Source: Spongiibacter sp. IMCC21906 (GTDB taxonomy: Bacteria; Pseudomonadota; Gammaproteobacteria; Pseudomonadales; Spongiibacteraceae). Taken from it: a DNA stretch of 64,000 nt. The position numbers were made by a program, and so were the translations under genes. Under the pieces are notes generated by a model that worked only from the letters and a program-made list of their open reading frames with translations, was not told the origin of the DNA and searched no databases. Shown here piece by piece: positions 26,197 to 35,458 of this stretch. The stretch is taken from the NCBI RefSeq assembly GCF_001010805.1, contig NZ_CP011477.1, forward strand, positions 620,001 through 684,000, given 5' to 3'. The number at the start of each line of letters is the position of its first letter. Within the stretch, counting starts at the first letter, position 1.

Positions 26197-28164
26197 ATGT
26201 TTGTAGTACGCGCCGTAGTGCTTTTTTTCATCGCGATCACGTTTGCACATGGGGACGAAGCCCCTATTCCACCTAGTATCGATAGCTACGCGATACTTCC
26301 GAGCATTGACGATGTGGCCTTGTCGATTTCTGGTCAATATATGGCAATGACCTCTACCGTCAAAGGGCGACGGATTTTAGTTATAGCCGAGAGTAGCGGC
26401 AAACTGCTGAACAGTTTTGGTTTGGGTGGCATTAAAGTGCGGTCGTTATTTTGGGCGGGGGATGATTATCTCATTGCCAGAACCAGCTCTACCCAAAATT
26501 TAGGTTTTGCCTATGGCGGCCGTTACGAACTGGGAAATTTGATGGTGATCCAGCGCGGTAGTGGCGAACTTAGTTGGCCGTTACACGAATCCGGTAGAGT
26601 TGTTAATGCCGCTTTTGGTTTTCAGCAACCCGCCCAAAAAAACGGTAAGTGGTATCAGTGTGTCGGTACTCTACCGCTATCTCGTAGTTCGCGCTCGGGG
26701 GAGGTCTGGATTGGCGACGATGAGGTGGATTTGAGCTGTATTAACCTAGAAACAGGCAAACTTAAAATTTTAAGAAAGGGGCGCAAAAACGGCGATGGTT
26801 GGTTGCTGGGTCCAGAGTTAGAAGTGCTGGCTCATGCATTAAATAATACTGCTCAGCAACGCTGGGTATTGAAAGCGAGCAATCAAGCCGACACTATTTT
26901 TAGTAACGCAACAATACTTGCAGAAGGGCCGTCACGCTACGGGCATAATGTAATTCTGGGTCGGGGCCGCACACCGGGCACAATTTTGTATTCCCTCGCC
27001 GATGCTCGCGGAAGTCACCGGTTGATGGAATCACCTCTGAGCGGTAAAGGCGAGGCGGTGGAGCTCTATGCAGATATCGACACGACTTCGCTAGCTTTTG
27101 ATCCTCTGACGGGATTTTTCAGCGGTTATTGGGCTGAGGGGCCAGTTGAAGAATTAACAATGTTGGATGATAAAGCACAGGCTCGAGTCGTGGGCACACG
27201 CAAAGCTTTTCCCAATAGTACGGTACGGTTTGTTTCATGGAGCAAAGGGCTTGATCTTATTATTGTTTACACCGAAGGCAGTGACGATTCTGGTACTTGG
27301 TGGTTGGTGAATATTGGTGAAGGCAGTGCCACGCCTATTGGTGAAAGCTATCCAGGTATTAAGGCGAACCAAGTAGGAAAATTTAGTCTTTGGCACTACA
27401 CCGCGCAAGATGGTCTCGCGATTGAGGCGATTATCACCGAGCCTGCTAGCGGTACAACAGAAAATATGCCGTTAATCGTGATGCCCCACGGCGGTCCGCA
27501 AGTAAAAGATCGGTTGCACTTTGATTGGATGGCTCAAGCTTTTGCCAGCCGTGGCTACTTGGTATTACAGCCAAATTTTCGGGGTTCCAGTGGCTACGGT
27601 CTAGGCTTTCGTAATGCCGGGTTTAATGAATGGGGGCGAAAAATGCAAAGCGACCTGTCCGACGGTGTTGCCGCGCTAGTGAAAGAGAAGCGCGTTGACC
27701 CTAATCGAGTGTGTATCATTGGTGGTAGTTATGGAGGCTATGCCGCACTTGCTGGCGTAACCTTACAACAGGGAATTTACCGGTGCGCGGTGTCTATTGC
27801 TGGCGTATCAGACCCTGTCGCTATGTTGCGTGAGCTAGAAGTGGACCGGCGGCGCAACTCACAGCGTTACTGGCAAGATTTTATGGGTGCAAAAAATTCG
27901 AGGGATGATGTTTTGGAAAATATTTCGCCATTGGCTCACGCGAAAAAAGCGGATGCCCCCATATTGTTGCTACACGGTGAAGATGATCTCGTTGTACCGA
28001 TATCCCATAGCACGCGTATGGCAAAAAAATTAAAACGTGCAGATAAACCGTATAAATTTGTAAAGTTGAAAACCGAAGACCATTACTTGTCCCGAGAGGC
28101 CACCCGTCAACAAATGCTTCAAGAGGCGATGAACTTTGTGATGAAGCACAATCCACCAAGCTAG
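26197..28164 (+). CDS. Secreted S9-family prolyl oligopeptidase-like peptidase (copy 2)
   Basis: 655 residues, paralogous to the gene at 23692 over its full length, with clear conservation in the catalytic domain (GRKMQSDLSDGVAAL identical in both). Signal peptide at the N-terminus (VVLFFIAITFAHG). The triad is Ser in IIGGSYGGYAALAG, Asp in LLLHGEDDLVVPI and His in KTEDHYLSREAT. The N-terminal propeller domain is more diverged than the hydrolase domain. The intact small secreted gene follows after 47 bases. The two peptidases probably differ in substrate preference. Confidence 0.9.
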   Translation: MFVVRAVVLFFIAITFAHGDEAPIPPSIDSYAILPSIDDVALSISGQYMAMTSTVKGRRILVIAESSGKLLNSFGLGGIKVRSLFWAGDDYLIARTSSTQNLGFAYGGRYELGNLMVIQRGSGELSWPLHESGRVVNAAFGFQQPAQKNGKWYQCVGTLPLSRSSRSGEVWIGDDEVDLSCINLETGKLKILRKGRKNGDGWLLGPELEVLAHALNNTAQQRWVLKASNQADTIFSNATILAEGPSRYGHNVILGRGRTPGTILYSLADARGSHRLMESPLSGKGEAVELYADIDTTSLAFDPLTGFFSGYWAEGPVEELTMLDDKAQARVVGTRKAFPNSTVRFVSWSKGLDLIIVYTEGSDDSGTWWLVNIGEGSATPIGESYPGIKANQVGKFSLWHYTAQDGLAIEAIITEPASGTTENMPLIVMPHGGPQVKDRLHFDWMAQAFASRGYLVLQPNFRGSSGYGLGFRNAGFNEWGRKMQSDLSDGVAALVKEKRVDPNRVCIIGGSYGGYAALAGVTLQQGIYRCAVSIAGVSDPVAMLRELEVDRRRNSQRYWQDFMGAKNSRDDVLENISPLAHAKKADAPILLLHGEDDLVVPISHSTRMAKKLKRADKPYKFVKLKTEDHYLSREATRQQMLQEAMNFVMKHNPPS

Positions 28165-28625
28165 TATTCAATGTTGTATTAAAGGAATAAAGAAAGGGGA
28201 GAATCTAAGTAATGCACAAGCATGTCGCAATATTAGCTGTATTCTTTAGTATCGTTTGTTCTGGTATGGCCCAGGCAGGCCAAGAGGCACGGCAATTTGG
28301 TGTCTGTCTTACAGATTCGATGAGCGGAAAAGAGAGAAAAAATTTAGCAAAATGGATTTTTATGGGTATGTCAGCTCATAGCATGATTAAGCCTTATTCA
28401 AATGTCTCAGAAAGTGATATCGATAATTCTAATCAATATGTTGGTAAGTTAATTACACGACTGATAACAGAAGATTGCCCGGAACAAGCCAGGACGGCTT
28501 CAGAGGTTATGGGCTCCGCAGCATTTGAGCAAGCATTCAAAGTCGTCGGCGAGCTTGCAATGCAGGAATTAATGGCCGATCCAAGTGTAGGACAATCTAT
28601 AGGCGGTTTTGAAAAGTACCTTGAT
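28134..28625 (+). repeat. Duplicated tract, copy 2
   Basis: Partner of 25611-26117. It covers the 3' end of the second S9 peptidase, the spacer and most of the intact small secreted gene. Confidence 0.9.
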
Positions 28626-28655
28626 CAGGAAAAATTCAAAGAGGTTTTTCAATAG
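28212..28655 (+). CDS. Small secreted protein of unknown function
   Basis: 147 residues with a signal peptide (residues 1-22, cleavage likely after GMAQA). The mature part is mostly helical, begins with FGVCLTDSMSGKERKNLAKW and contains two cysteines (in FGVCL and EDCPEQ) that could form a disulfide in the periplasm. I recall similar hypothetical proteins in marine gammaproteobacteria but know no function. The position immediately after a secreted S9 peptidase, repeated in the duplicate, suggests that the two are used together, for example as inhibitor, chaperone or substrate; this is only a suggestion. Confidence 0.75.
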   Translation: MHKHVAILAVFFSIVCSGMAQAGQEARQFGVCLTDSMSGKERKNLAKWIFMGMSAHSMIKPYSNVSESDIDNSNQYVGKLITRLITEDCPEQARTASEVMGSAAFEQAFKVVGELAMQELMADPSVGQSIGGFEKYLDQEKFKEVFQ

Positions 28656-28768
28656 TCGCCATGTCTGACAATCGGCTGAAATTTGCTCAGAATAACTAAC
28701 TTCAAATGCTGGGGCTCATGAGAATGAAATAAATCTCCCCCTTTTTCTTCTGCTTTGACTCAGTTGGC

Positions 28769-29251
28769 CTAAGGCTTGGCGCGCTTAGCCAGCCAATCAT
28801 TAATTGCCAGGCCGGTGCCCATATTCCAGCCTTTGAGTTTTTCTGGGGGAATAATTTTGTAGTCGTCTAGCTCTTCGTTGAGTTTGATCTCTCCGTGAGC
28901 CTGAATGTGATAGGCGATAATGACTTGGTTTTGCTGGGGAAATCCGTAAACGCCAAGCAGTTCAGCGGTCTGTGCATGGAGGTTAAGTTCTTCCAGCGTT
29001 TCGCGCTTGGCGCATTCCAGCGGGTCTTCTCCAGCTTCTAAAAAGCCGGTGATGATGGAGTAGAATTTCTCAGGCCAGCTGACGTTGTGGGCCATGACGA
29101 CGCCACCTTCAAGCTCAACAATCATCGCCACAACCGGCGTGGGGTTATTGAAGTGAATAAAACCGCAGTCATGCCCGGCGCAGGCTGAGCGAATTTCTCC
29201 TTCAATCAGTGTGTCGTTGAGGGGAGTGGCGCAGTGTGGGCAGTATTTCAT
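28769..29251 (-). CDS. Nudix hydrolase with N-terminal zinc ribbon
   Basis: 160 residues. An N-terminal zinc ribbon (CPHCATPL, then CAGHDCGF) precedes the Nudix domain, the arrangement of NudC-like NADH or ADP-ribose pyrophosphatases. The Nudix box is GFLEAGEDPLECAKRETLEE followed by LNLHA: the catalytic REXXEE core is intact, but the usual Gly near the end is Asn. The ligand is probably a nucleoside diphosphate derivative. It lies on the same strand as, and 13 bases downstream of, the nhaA remnant. Confidence 0.85.
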   Translation of the reverse strand: MKYCPHCATPLNDTLIEGEIRSACAGHDCGFIHFNNPTPVVAMIVELEGGVVMAHNVSWPEKFYSIITGFLEAGEDPLECAKRETLEELNLHAQTAELLGVYGFPQQNQVIIAYHIQAHGEIKLNEELDDYKIIPPEKLKGWNMGTGLAINDWLAKRAKP

Positions 29252-29264
29252 ATCGCTTCCAGAG

Positions 29265-29458
29265 TCAGGTCTTTTTGAGGCTGATTTTGAGTGTTATGTA
29301 TCCCAGTATGCCGAATAGCAGTGAACTGATAATAATGCCCAAACGCTTGTCAAAACCCGGTTAACCCCGGACTCTTCAACGGCGAGTGAGCCAATAAACA
29401 GGCTCATGGTAAAGCCTATTCTGCACAGTGCTGTGTGCCATGCAGGCTTGCCCAGTTC
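29265..29458 (-). pseudogene. nhaA: 3' remnant of a Na+/H+ antiporter gene (nhaA)
   Basis: Reading the minus strand from 29458 gives ELGKPAWHTALCRIGFTMSL followed by FIGSLAVEESGVNRV. After a one-base shift near 29346 the sequence continues DKRLGIIISSLLFGILGY and ITLKISLKKT to a stop at 29265. This is the C-terminus of NhaA (GIGFTMSLFIGSLAF and ERLGILxGSLxSxxLGY in the family). The first ~300 residues are missing, their place being taken by the DUF5062 gene. The fragment cannot make a functional transporter. Confidence 0.85.
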
Positions 29459-29471
29459 ATATGGCTGCTGT

Positions 29472-29714
29472 TTATTTTTTTTCTAGGGAGGCGGCCCAAA
29501 GCGCTAAGCGATGACGGATGGTCTGCTGTGAAATCTGTAATTCGGGCATGGGTTGGATCAGTTTATCTCGCACTAGCAGACGGTAGATAAATTCGAGCCG
29601 CTCAGTTACGGAATCCCCTTCTTCAAATTTAGCGGCGCCGCGTTTTTCTGCGTAGGCACCACCCACTGCTAAGGCTTTGCGTACCAGTTCTTTCTCGTTG
29701 GCGAGCTTCTTCAT
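29472..29714 (-). CDS. DUF5062 family protein
   Basis: Small soluble protein of 80 residues from MKKLANEKELVRKALAVGG. GGAG precedes the ATG at 29714 by 7 bases; a longer frame from 29759 lacks such a site. The pattern LVRKALAVGGAYAEKRG, RLEFIYRLLVRDKLIQPMPE and RHRLALWAASL matches what I recall of DUF5062 proteins from Vibrio and related bacteria. No function is known. It abuts the truncated nhaA, so its 3' flank marks the deletion endpoint. Confidence 0.75.
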   Translation of the reverse strand: MKKLANEKELVRKALAVGGAYAEKRGAAKFEEGDSVTERLEFIYRLLVRDKLIQPMPELQISQQTIRHRLALWAASLEKK

Positions 29715-29824
29715 AGGCGACTCCGCTGGGTGTTTGCATTGTGCTCTATCATCGGGCATTCAATATAAAATGCAATGCTTCTGGTTTTTAAGGCGGGGTT
29801 GGTTTTATTCGTGGGGTGAGCTGC

Positions 29825-30964
29825 CTACTCGGCTAAAAACTCGCCTAAAAGACTATCGAGCATGACAAAGCCTCGTTGAGTGGCTTTAAATTGCCCGGCC
29901 TGTTCTTGAATTAAGCCGCGAGCTTGCAGGGTTTTTATGGTATCGGCGACGATGGTCCAGTTGAGGCCGCTGCGTTGTTCAAACAATGTTTGGCTAAAGC
30001 CTTCGCTGAGGCGCAGGGCGTTCATCATAAACTCTAATGGAATATCTTCAGGCGCGATAACTTCAGACTTGCTGCTTCGGGAAGGGCTGCGTTTTAAGTA
30101 GTCTTCGGGCTTGCGGGTTTTTTGGTAGCGCAGAATGTCGCCGTTGGCGGTGGTGATTTTGCCGTGGGCTCCTGCGCCCAGAGCAAGATAGTCGCCAAAC
30201 TGCCAGTAGTTGAGGTTATGGCGTGCTTGATGGCCAGCTCGCGCAAAGGCCGATACCTCGTAGCGCTGGAAACCCGCCTTCGCCAGCAAGGCAAAGCCTT
30301 GCCGTTGAATGGTCATAATTTCGGTTTCTACCGGCAGCGTTGGTGGCCGGGAGTAAAACTCGGTATTGGGTTCGATGGTGAGCTGATACCAGGAAATATG
30401 TGGGGCACCGGCATCGATAGCGATCTGTAGGTCTTGCAGCGCATCAGCCTGGCTCTGCTCATTGAGGCCGTGCATCAAATCGATATTAAAGTTTGAGTAG
30501 CCTGCCGCTTGGGCGGTGGCGATGGCTTTTAACGCATCGTCACTATTGTGAACACGGCCCAGCTTTGTCAGTTGTTCGCCGTCAAAGCTTTGCACACCTA
30601 TCGAGAGTCGGTTGATACCTGCTTCCCGGTAGCCTTCAAATCGGCCTTGTTCCAGCGTACCGGGGTTGGCTTCTAGGGTGATTTCAATATCGTCGCTAAA
30701 GTGTAACCGTTGTTTTAACGCCGCTAATAATCGTTGATATGCCGTGGCGCTAAACAAGCTAGGCGTGCCGCCGCCAATAAAAATACTTTGCAGGGGGCGG
30801 TCTTGAATGAAGCTTACATCTTGATCCAGGTCTTCTATAAGGGCATCAATATAAGCGCTTTCTGGCAGCTCAGCCGTTTTTGCGTGGGAGTTAAAGTCGC
30901 AGTAGGGGCATTTGCGAACGCACCAAGGCACATGCACATATAAAGACAGTGGCGGTAGGCTCAT
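29825..30964 (-). CDS. hemW: Radical SAM heme chaperone HemW
   Basis: 379 residues from MSLPPLSLYVHVPWC. The radical SAM cluster motif CxxxCxxC is CVRKCPYC, followed by DFNSH, which marks HemW rather than HemN. Also visible are FIGGGTPSLFSATAYQRLL and RLSIGVQSFDGEQLTKLGR, and the C-terminal winged-helix HemN_C region. HemW binds heme and delivers it to apoproteins; it is not an active coproporphyrinogen oxidase. It starts 10 bases after ubiD and is likely co-transcribed. Confidence 0.95.
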   Translation of the reverse strand: MSLPPLSLYVHVPWCVRKCPYCDFNSHAKTAELPESAYIDALIEDLDQDVSFIQDRPLQSIFIGGGTPSLFSATAYQRLLAALKQRLHFSDDIEITLEANPGTLEQGRFEGYREAGINRLSIGVQSFDGEQLTKLGRVHNSDDALKAIATAQAAGYSNFNIDLMHGLNEQSQADALQDLQIAIDAGAPHISWYQLTIEPNTEFYSRPPTLPVETEIMTIQRQGFALLAKAGFQRYEVSAFARAGHQARHNLNYWQFGDYLALGAGAHGKITTANGDILRYQKTRKPEDYLKRSPSRSSKSEVIAPEDIPLEFMMNALRLSEGFSQTLFEQRSGLNWTIVADTIKTLQARGLIQEQAGQFKATQRGFVMLDSLLGEFLAE

Positions 30965-30974
30965 TGTGGCCCAA

Positions 30975-32450
30975 TCATTTGGGGAGGGTGATGCCCAGTT
31001 GGTCCCAAATGTCGTCAATTTTTTGGGTGACGGCGGGATCTTTGGCAATGGGGCGACCCCATTCCCGCTCGGTTTCGCCGGGCCATTTGTTGGTGGCGTC
31101 CATTCCCATTTTTGAGCCGAGGCCCGATACCGGCGAGGCAAAATCTAAATAGTCGATAGGGGTGTTTTCGACCATTACCGTGTCGCGTTGGGGATCCATA
31201 CGGGTGGTGATGGCCCAAATCACATCGTTCCAGTCTCTGGCATTCACGTCGTCATCGCAGACGATAACAAACTTGGTGTACATAAATTGGCGCAGGAATG
31301 ACCACACCCCAAACATGACCCGCTTGGCATGGCCGGGGTATTGTTTTTTGATGGTGACAACCGCCATTCGGTAAGAGCAGCCTTCTGGGGGCAGGTAGAA
31401 ATCAATGATTTCTGGAAACTGGCGGCGTAATAACGGCACTAACACTTCGTTTAAAGCGACGCCCAGTACGGCGGGTTCATCTGGCGGCCTGCCGGTGTAG
31501 GTGGTGTGATAGATCGGCTGCTTGCGATGGCTGATATGGGTCACGGTAAAGACCGGGAAGCAGTCGACTTCATTGTAATAACCGGTATGGTCGCCATAGG
31601 GGCCTTCGTCGGCCATGTCGCCGGGGGCAATATAGCCTTCCAGAATAATTTCTGATGAGGCGGGCACCTGCAGGTCATTGCTCAGGCTTTTGATCAGTTC
31701 GGTTTTTTCACCCCGGAGCAATCCTGCAAAAGCGTATTCGCTAAGGGTATCGGGTATTGGGGTGACAGCGCCCAGCGTGGTGGCGGGGTCAGCGCCTAGC
31801 GCAACGGAAACAGGAAAGTTTTCGCCGGGATGGGCTGCCTGAAATTCCTGAAAGTCCAGTGCGCCACCGCGATGGGATAGCCAGCGCATAATCAACTTAT
31901 TACGGCCGATCAACTGCATGCGGTAAATGCCGAGGTTCTGGCGTTCTTTGTTGGGTCCCCGGGTAATCACCAGCGGCCACGTTATTAATGGCGCGGCATC
32001 GTCGGGCCAGCAGGTTTGAATAGGCAGTTTGTACAGGTCTACCGCCTCGTTTTCTAGCACCACATCTTGGCAGGGCGCTTTGCTAACGAGCTTGGGCCCC
32101 ATGTTTAAAACTTGTTTAAACACCGGCAATTGTCGCCACGCGTCTTTCAGGCCTTTAGGGGGATCGGGTTGGCGCAGAAAGGCCAGCAGTTCGCCTACCT
32201 CGTGCAGGGCTTCAATGCTGTCTTGCCCCATACCCATTGCCACCCGTTTTTCGGTGCCAAATAAATTAGCCAATACGGGCATGTCGTAGCCGATGGGGTT
32301 TTCAAACAATAGCGCGGGACCGCGAGCGCGTAGCACCCGATCACAGATTTCGGTCATTTCAAGGTTGGGGTCAACAGGGTGAGTGACGCGTTGCAACTCA
32401 CCCTGTTTTTCCAGGTAGCTAATGAACTCGCGAAGATCTTTGTGCTTCAT
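30975..32450 (-). CDS. ubiD: 4-hydroxy-3-polyprenylbenzoate decarboxylase UbiD
   Basis: 491 residues, typical for the prenylated-FMN-dependent UbiD of ubiquinone synthesis (E. coli 497). Family segments include [20 protein letters not shown] at the N-terminus, [40 protein letters not shown] and [20 protein letters not shown]. The Glu of [11 protein letters not shown] fits the catalytic region. It is downstream of rho on the same strand and upstream of hemW. Its partner UbiX is not in the window. Confidence 0.95.
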   Translation of the reverse strand: MKHKDLREFISYLEKQGELQRVTHPVDPNLEMTEICDRVLRARGPALLFENPIGYDMPVLANLFGTEKRVAMGMGQDSIEALHEVGELLAFLRQPDPPKGLKDAWRQLPVFKQVLNMGPKLVSKAPCQDVVLENEAVDLYKLPIQTCWPDDAAPLITWPLVITRGPNKERQNLGIYRMQLIGRNKLIMRWLSHRGGALDFQEFQAAHPGENFPVSVALGADPATTLGAVTPIPDTLSEYAFAGLLRGEKTELIKSLSNDLQVPASSEIILEGYIAPGDMADEGPYGDHTGYYNEVDCFPVFTVTHISHRKQPIYHTTYTGRPPDEPAVLGVALNEVLVPLLRRQFPEIIDFYLPPEGCSYRMAVVTIKKQYPGHAKRVMFGVWSFLRQFMYTKFVIVCDDDVNARDWNDVIWAITTRMDPQRDTVMVENTPIDYLDFASPVSGLGSKMGMDATNKWPGETEREWGRPIAKDPAVTQKIDDIWDQLGITLPK

Positions 32451-32480
32451 AGCCGAATGCCAAAGTTAGGTCGAAAGCGC

Positions 32481-32520
32481 CTAGGGCCTGTTAACGCTAA
32501 TTAGTGTTAACAGGCCCTAG
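32481..32520. repeat. Perfect 15-bp inverted repeat next to rho
   Basis: Arms 32481-32495 and 32506-32520 (CTAGGGCCTGTTAAC and its complement) with a 10-base loop, one base after the rho stop codon. No T run follows in either direction. One arm plus flank (AGTGTTAACAGGCCCTA, 32503-32519) recurs exactly at 56521-56537, which suggests a dispersed palindromic repeat rather than only a terminator. Confidence 0.85.
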
Positions 32521-32521
32521 C

Positions 32522-33790
32522 TTATTTCCTTTTCATTGAGTCGAAGAATTCGCTGTTGGTCTTGGTGTCCTTCAGCTTGTCGATCAGGAATTCGATCGCG
32601 CCGGTGTCTTCCATGCCGTGCAGCAGTTTGCGCAAAATCCACATCCGTTGCAGTTCGTCTTCGCCGGTGAGGAGTTCTTCACGACGGGTGCCCGAGCGAC
32701 GAATATTGATGGCAGGGTAAACGCGCTTCTCGGCGATCTTGCGGTCGAGATGCAGTTCGTTGTTGCCGGTGCCTTTAAATTCTTCGTAGATCACTTCGTC
32801 CATTTTCGAACCGGTATCGATCAGCGCGGTAGCGATAATGGTCAGGCTGCCGCCTTCTTCGATATTCCGTGCCGCACCGAAGAAGCGCTTGGGGCGCTCC
32901 AGCGCGTGAGCGTCAACACCGCCAGTGAGTACCTTGCCGGAGCTAGGAACAATCGTATTGTAAGCTCGGGCCAGGCGGGTAATGGAGTCGAGCAGAATCA
33001 CGACATCTTTTTTGTGCTCAACCAGGCGCTTGGCTTTTTCGATTACCATCTCGGCCACTTGCACGTGACGGGCAGGGGGTTCGTCGAAGGTTGAGGCAAC
33101 CACTTCGGCCCCTTTTGCACCCACCGAGCGTTGCATCTCGGTGACTTCTTCTGGGCGCTCGTCAATCAGTAGCACGATAACGTAGCATTCGGGGTTGTTG
33201 CGAATAATGCTTTGGGCGATGTTCTGCAGCATTAAGGTTTTACCGGCTTTGGGTGGCGCTACAATCAAGCCGCGTTGGCCCTTACCGATGGGTGCCGCCA
33301 AGTCGATGATCCGGCCGGTCAAATCTTCTGTTGAGCCATTACCCTGTTCCAGCGTCAGGCGCTCATTGGGAAACAATGGGGTCAGGTTTTCAAACAGGAC
33401 TTTATTCTTGGATTGCTCAGGTCTGGTGTAGTTAACCTCGTCTACTTTGAGCAGGGCAAAGTAGCGTTCGCCTTCTTTGGGGGGGCGAATTTTGCCAGCG
33501 ATGCTGTCGCCAGTGCGCAGATTAAAGCGGCGGATTTGGCTGGGCGACACATAGATGTCATCTGGGCCAGCCAGGTATGAGCAGTCTGCAGAGCGCAGAA
33601 AACCAAAACCGTCTTGGAGAATTTCTAGTACGCCGTCGCCGTGAATATCTTCGCCGCTTTTGGCGTGGCGCTTCAGGATGGAGAAGATAATATCCTGTTT
33701 GCGAGAGCGGGCGATGTTGTCGAGGCCAATTTCTTTGGCAATATCGAGCAGTTCTTGGGCAGGCTTGGTTTTAAGATCAGTAAGATTCAT
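32522..33790 (-). CDS. rho: Transcription termination factor Rho
   Basis: 422 residues (E. coli 419). The N-terminal Rho domain ([20 protein letters not shown]), the cold-shock-like RNA-binding domain ([20 protein letters not shown]), the Walker A motif [12 protein letters not shown], Walker B ([14 protein letters not shown]) and the secondary RNA-binding Q/R loop region are all in order. It is the ATP-dependent RNA helicase that ends untranslated transcripts. The 226-base stretch between trxA and rho has no gene and is where the autoregulated rho leader would be expected. Confidence 0.98.
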   Translation of the reverse strand: MNLTDLKTKPAQELLDIAKEIGLDNIARSRKQDIIFSILKRHAKSGEDIHGDGVLEILQDGFGFLRSADCSYLAGPDDIYVSPSQIRRFNLRTGDSIAGKIRPPKEGERYFALLKVDEVNYTRPEQSKNKVLFENLTPLFPNERLTLEQGNGSTEDLTGRIIDLAAPIGKGQRGLIVAPPKAGKTLMLQNIAQSIIRNNPECYVIVLLIDERPEEVTEMQRSVGAKGAEVVASTFDEPPARHVQVAEMVIEKAKRLVEHKKDVVILLDSITRLARAYNTIVPSSGKVLTGGVDAHALERPKRFFGAARNIEEGGSLTIIATALIDTGSKMDEVIYEEFKGTGNNELHLDRKIAEKRVYPAINIRRSGTRREELLTGEDELQRMWILRKLLHGMEDTGAIEFLIDKLKDTKTNSEFFDSMKRK

Positions 33791-33976
33791 AGGTTTGAAG
33801 TTGTTAATTCAATGGAAGAGATATCCGAGGACGCAGGAATGGCGGGAACAGAAGCCGGTACGTACTCGACAAATTCGGTAGAAGCGAAAAAAATAAAAGG
33901 TTAATTATTTGAGTAGTCTTTGCAGGAACAGCCGCACTCTATCATCGAACGGAGGGGGCGTCCAGTGTTGTAAATA

Positions 33977-34003
33977 CCCAGTCCAATAAGGGCTTGGACT
34001 GGG
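33977..34003 (-). terminator. Hairpin downstream of trxA
   Basis: A perfect 10-bp stem CCCAGTCCAA / TTGGACTGGG with a 7-base loop lies just past the trxA stop. It is followed on the minus strand by only a short T/A-rich stretch, so readthrough toward rho is likely. Confidence 0.65.
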
Positions 34004-34016
34004 TAAGGTCGTTATT

Positions 34017-34343
34017 TTACAGCGCGCTGTTGACGAACTCGGTCAGTTGGGTCTTGGATAGAGCACCGACTTTGGTCGCTTCAGAGTTGCCGCCTTTGAA
34101 GATCATCAGCGTAGGGATGCCACGAACGCTGAACTTGGCAGGGGTTTCTGAATTGGCGTCGACATCAATTTTGCAGATCTTGATTTTGTCGCCTAGTTCA
34201 CCCGCAAGCTCGTCGAGGACGGGGGCGATCATTTTACAGGGGCCGCACCACTCCGCCCAAAAATCAACCAGTACCGGCACCTCGGACTTCAGTACTTCTT
34301 CTTCGAAGCTGGCGTCGGTGACGTGAACGATGTTCTCGCTCAT
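34017..34343 (-). CDS. trxA: Thioredoxin
   Basis: 108 residues from [13 protein letters not shown], with GGAGA 7 bases before the ATG. The active site WCGPCK lies in [20 protein letters not shown], and the cis-Pro loop is [12 protein letters not shown]. It is a general disulfide reductant of the cytoplasm. Its position upstream of rho and divergent from ppx is the common gammaproteobacterial order. Confidence 0.97.
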   Translation of the reverse strand: MSENIVHVTDASFEEEVLKSEVPVLVDFWAEWCGPCKMIAPVLDELAGELGDKIKICKIDVDANSETPAKFSVRGIPTLMIFKGGNSEATKVGALSKTQLTEFVNSAL

Positions 34344-34429
34344 CTTTAATCTCCGCATTAAACATCAGAATGAAATGATGTGAGATCATATCACAGGTGT
34401 AAACACGATGTGAAAAGGCTGTGGTGGTA

Positions 34430-35353
34430 ATGGCTCAGAATAATTTAGCGGTAATCGACATGGGCTCCAATAGCTTTCATCTGTTAATAGCCGCGCCGAA
34501 AGCCAGTGGTTGGGAGCCGCTCTGTCGAGATGAGCGCAAAGTACAGTTGGCGGCGAACCGGCAGGGGCGGCGCCTGTGTGATGAGGCTGTGGTTCGGGCA
34601 CTAAGCTGCTTGCGCCTCTATCTGGCCCGTATTAAAGAACACGGGCCCTGCCAGTTGCGTATCGCCGCCACTGCGTCTCTTCGTGGGGTGGACAGTGCCG
34701 CTTTTTTACAGGCAGCTGAGGACCTGTGCGGCGTGCGACCGCAGATTTTAAGTGGTGAAGATGAGGCACGGTTTGTGTATCGCGGCGTGTGTGCCGAATT
34801 CACCGGCGAGAAAACGTATTTGGTGGTGGATGTGGGTGGCGGTAGCACGGAGTTAGCGTTGGGGCGCGGCAAGACCTTGCTGGCGCATCGAAGTTTTGAT
34901 GTGGGCTGCCTGAGTTATTTGCGATTCTTTGTGGATAATGCCTTGAGCGCGTCGGCATTTTTGGCGGCGCAACAAGAAGCGATGGCACAGTTTGTTGAGT
35001 TTTTGCCGCATATCCCCCCAGAGCCGGTGACGGTGGTTGGCAGCTCAGGTTCACTGCTGGCGGTGGAGGCGGTACTGAAGGCGACTAGCAAAAGCAGGGC
35101 GGGCATTCATGTCGCGGACCTGACATGGTTGGCAGAGGATATTTCGCGTTTTGATGCCTTGGGCGAAGTGGCATATGGTGGCTTGAGTGAAGACCGGCGC
35201 GGCGTGTTTGCGTCGGGGTTGGCGATTGTTGTCGCGTTGTTTGGCAGTTTGCGTTTAACAGAAATGCAGCTTTCTTTGCTGGGCCTTCGGGAAGGGCTTT
35301 TGGCGGTGTGGTTAGACGAGTTGCAGGGCCTGGAACAGCTGGATGAATCTTGA
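34430..35353 (+). CDS. ppx: Exopolyphosphatase / guanosine pentaphosphatase family protein
   Basis: 307 residues. This is the length of the short Ppx/GppA type, consisting of the two actin-like ATPase domains only; E. coli Ppx (513) has an extra C-terminal part that is absent here. Phosphate-binding loops are DMGSNSFHLLIA near the N-terminus and VVDVGGGSTELALGRG near residue 125. It releases phosphate from polyphosphate or pppGpp. The ATG at 34430 is preferred over two in-frame GTG codons just before it. Divergent from trxA. Confidence 0.92.
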   Translation: MAQNNLAVIDMGSNSFHLLIAAPKASGWEPLCRDERKVQLAANRQGRRLCDEAVVRALSCLRLYLARIKEHGPCQLRIAATASLRGVDSAAFLQAAEDLCGVRPQILSGEDEARFVYRGVCAEFTGEKTYLVVDVGGGSTELALGRGKTLLAHRSFDVGCLSYLRFFVDNALSASAFLAAQQEAMAQFVEFLPHIPPEPVTVVGSSGSLLAVEAVLKATSKSRAGIHVADLTWLAEDISRFDALGEVAYGGLSEDRRGVFASGLAIVVALFGSLRLTEMQLSLLGLREGLLAVWLDELQGLEQLDES

Positions 35354-35458
35354 GGTCAGGATGAAAAGCGCCGCTACAAACATCGCCGTTACACTGAGCT
35401 GGTATGGTTACCGGCCCCGCTCTAAAATGACCCTCCGTTCACCACAGAAAGTTTGCTA

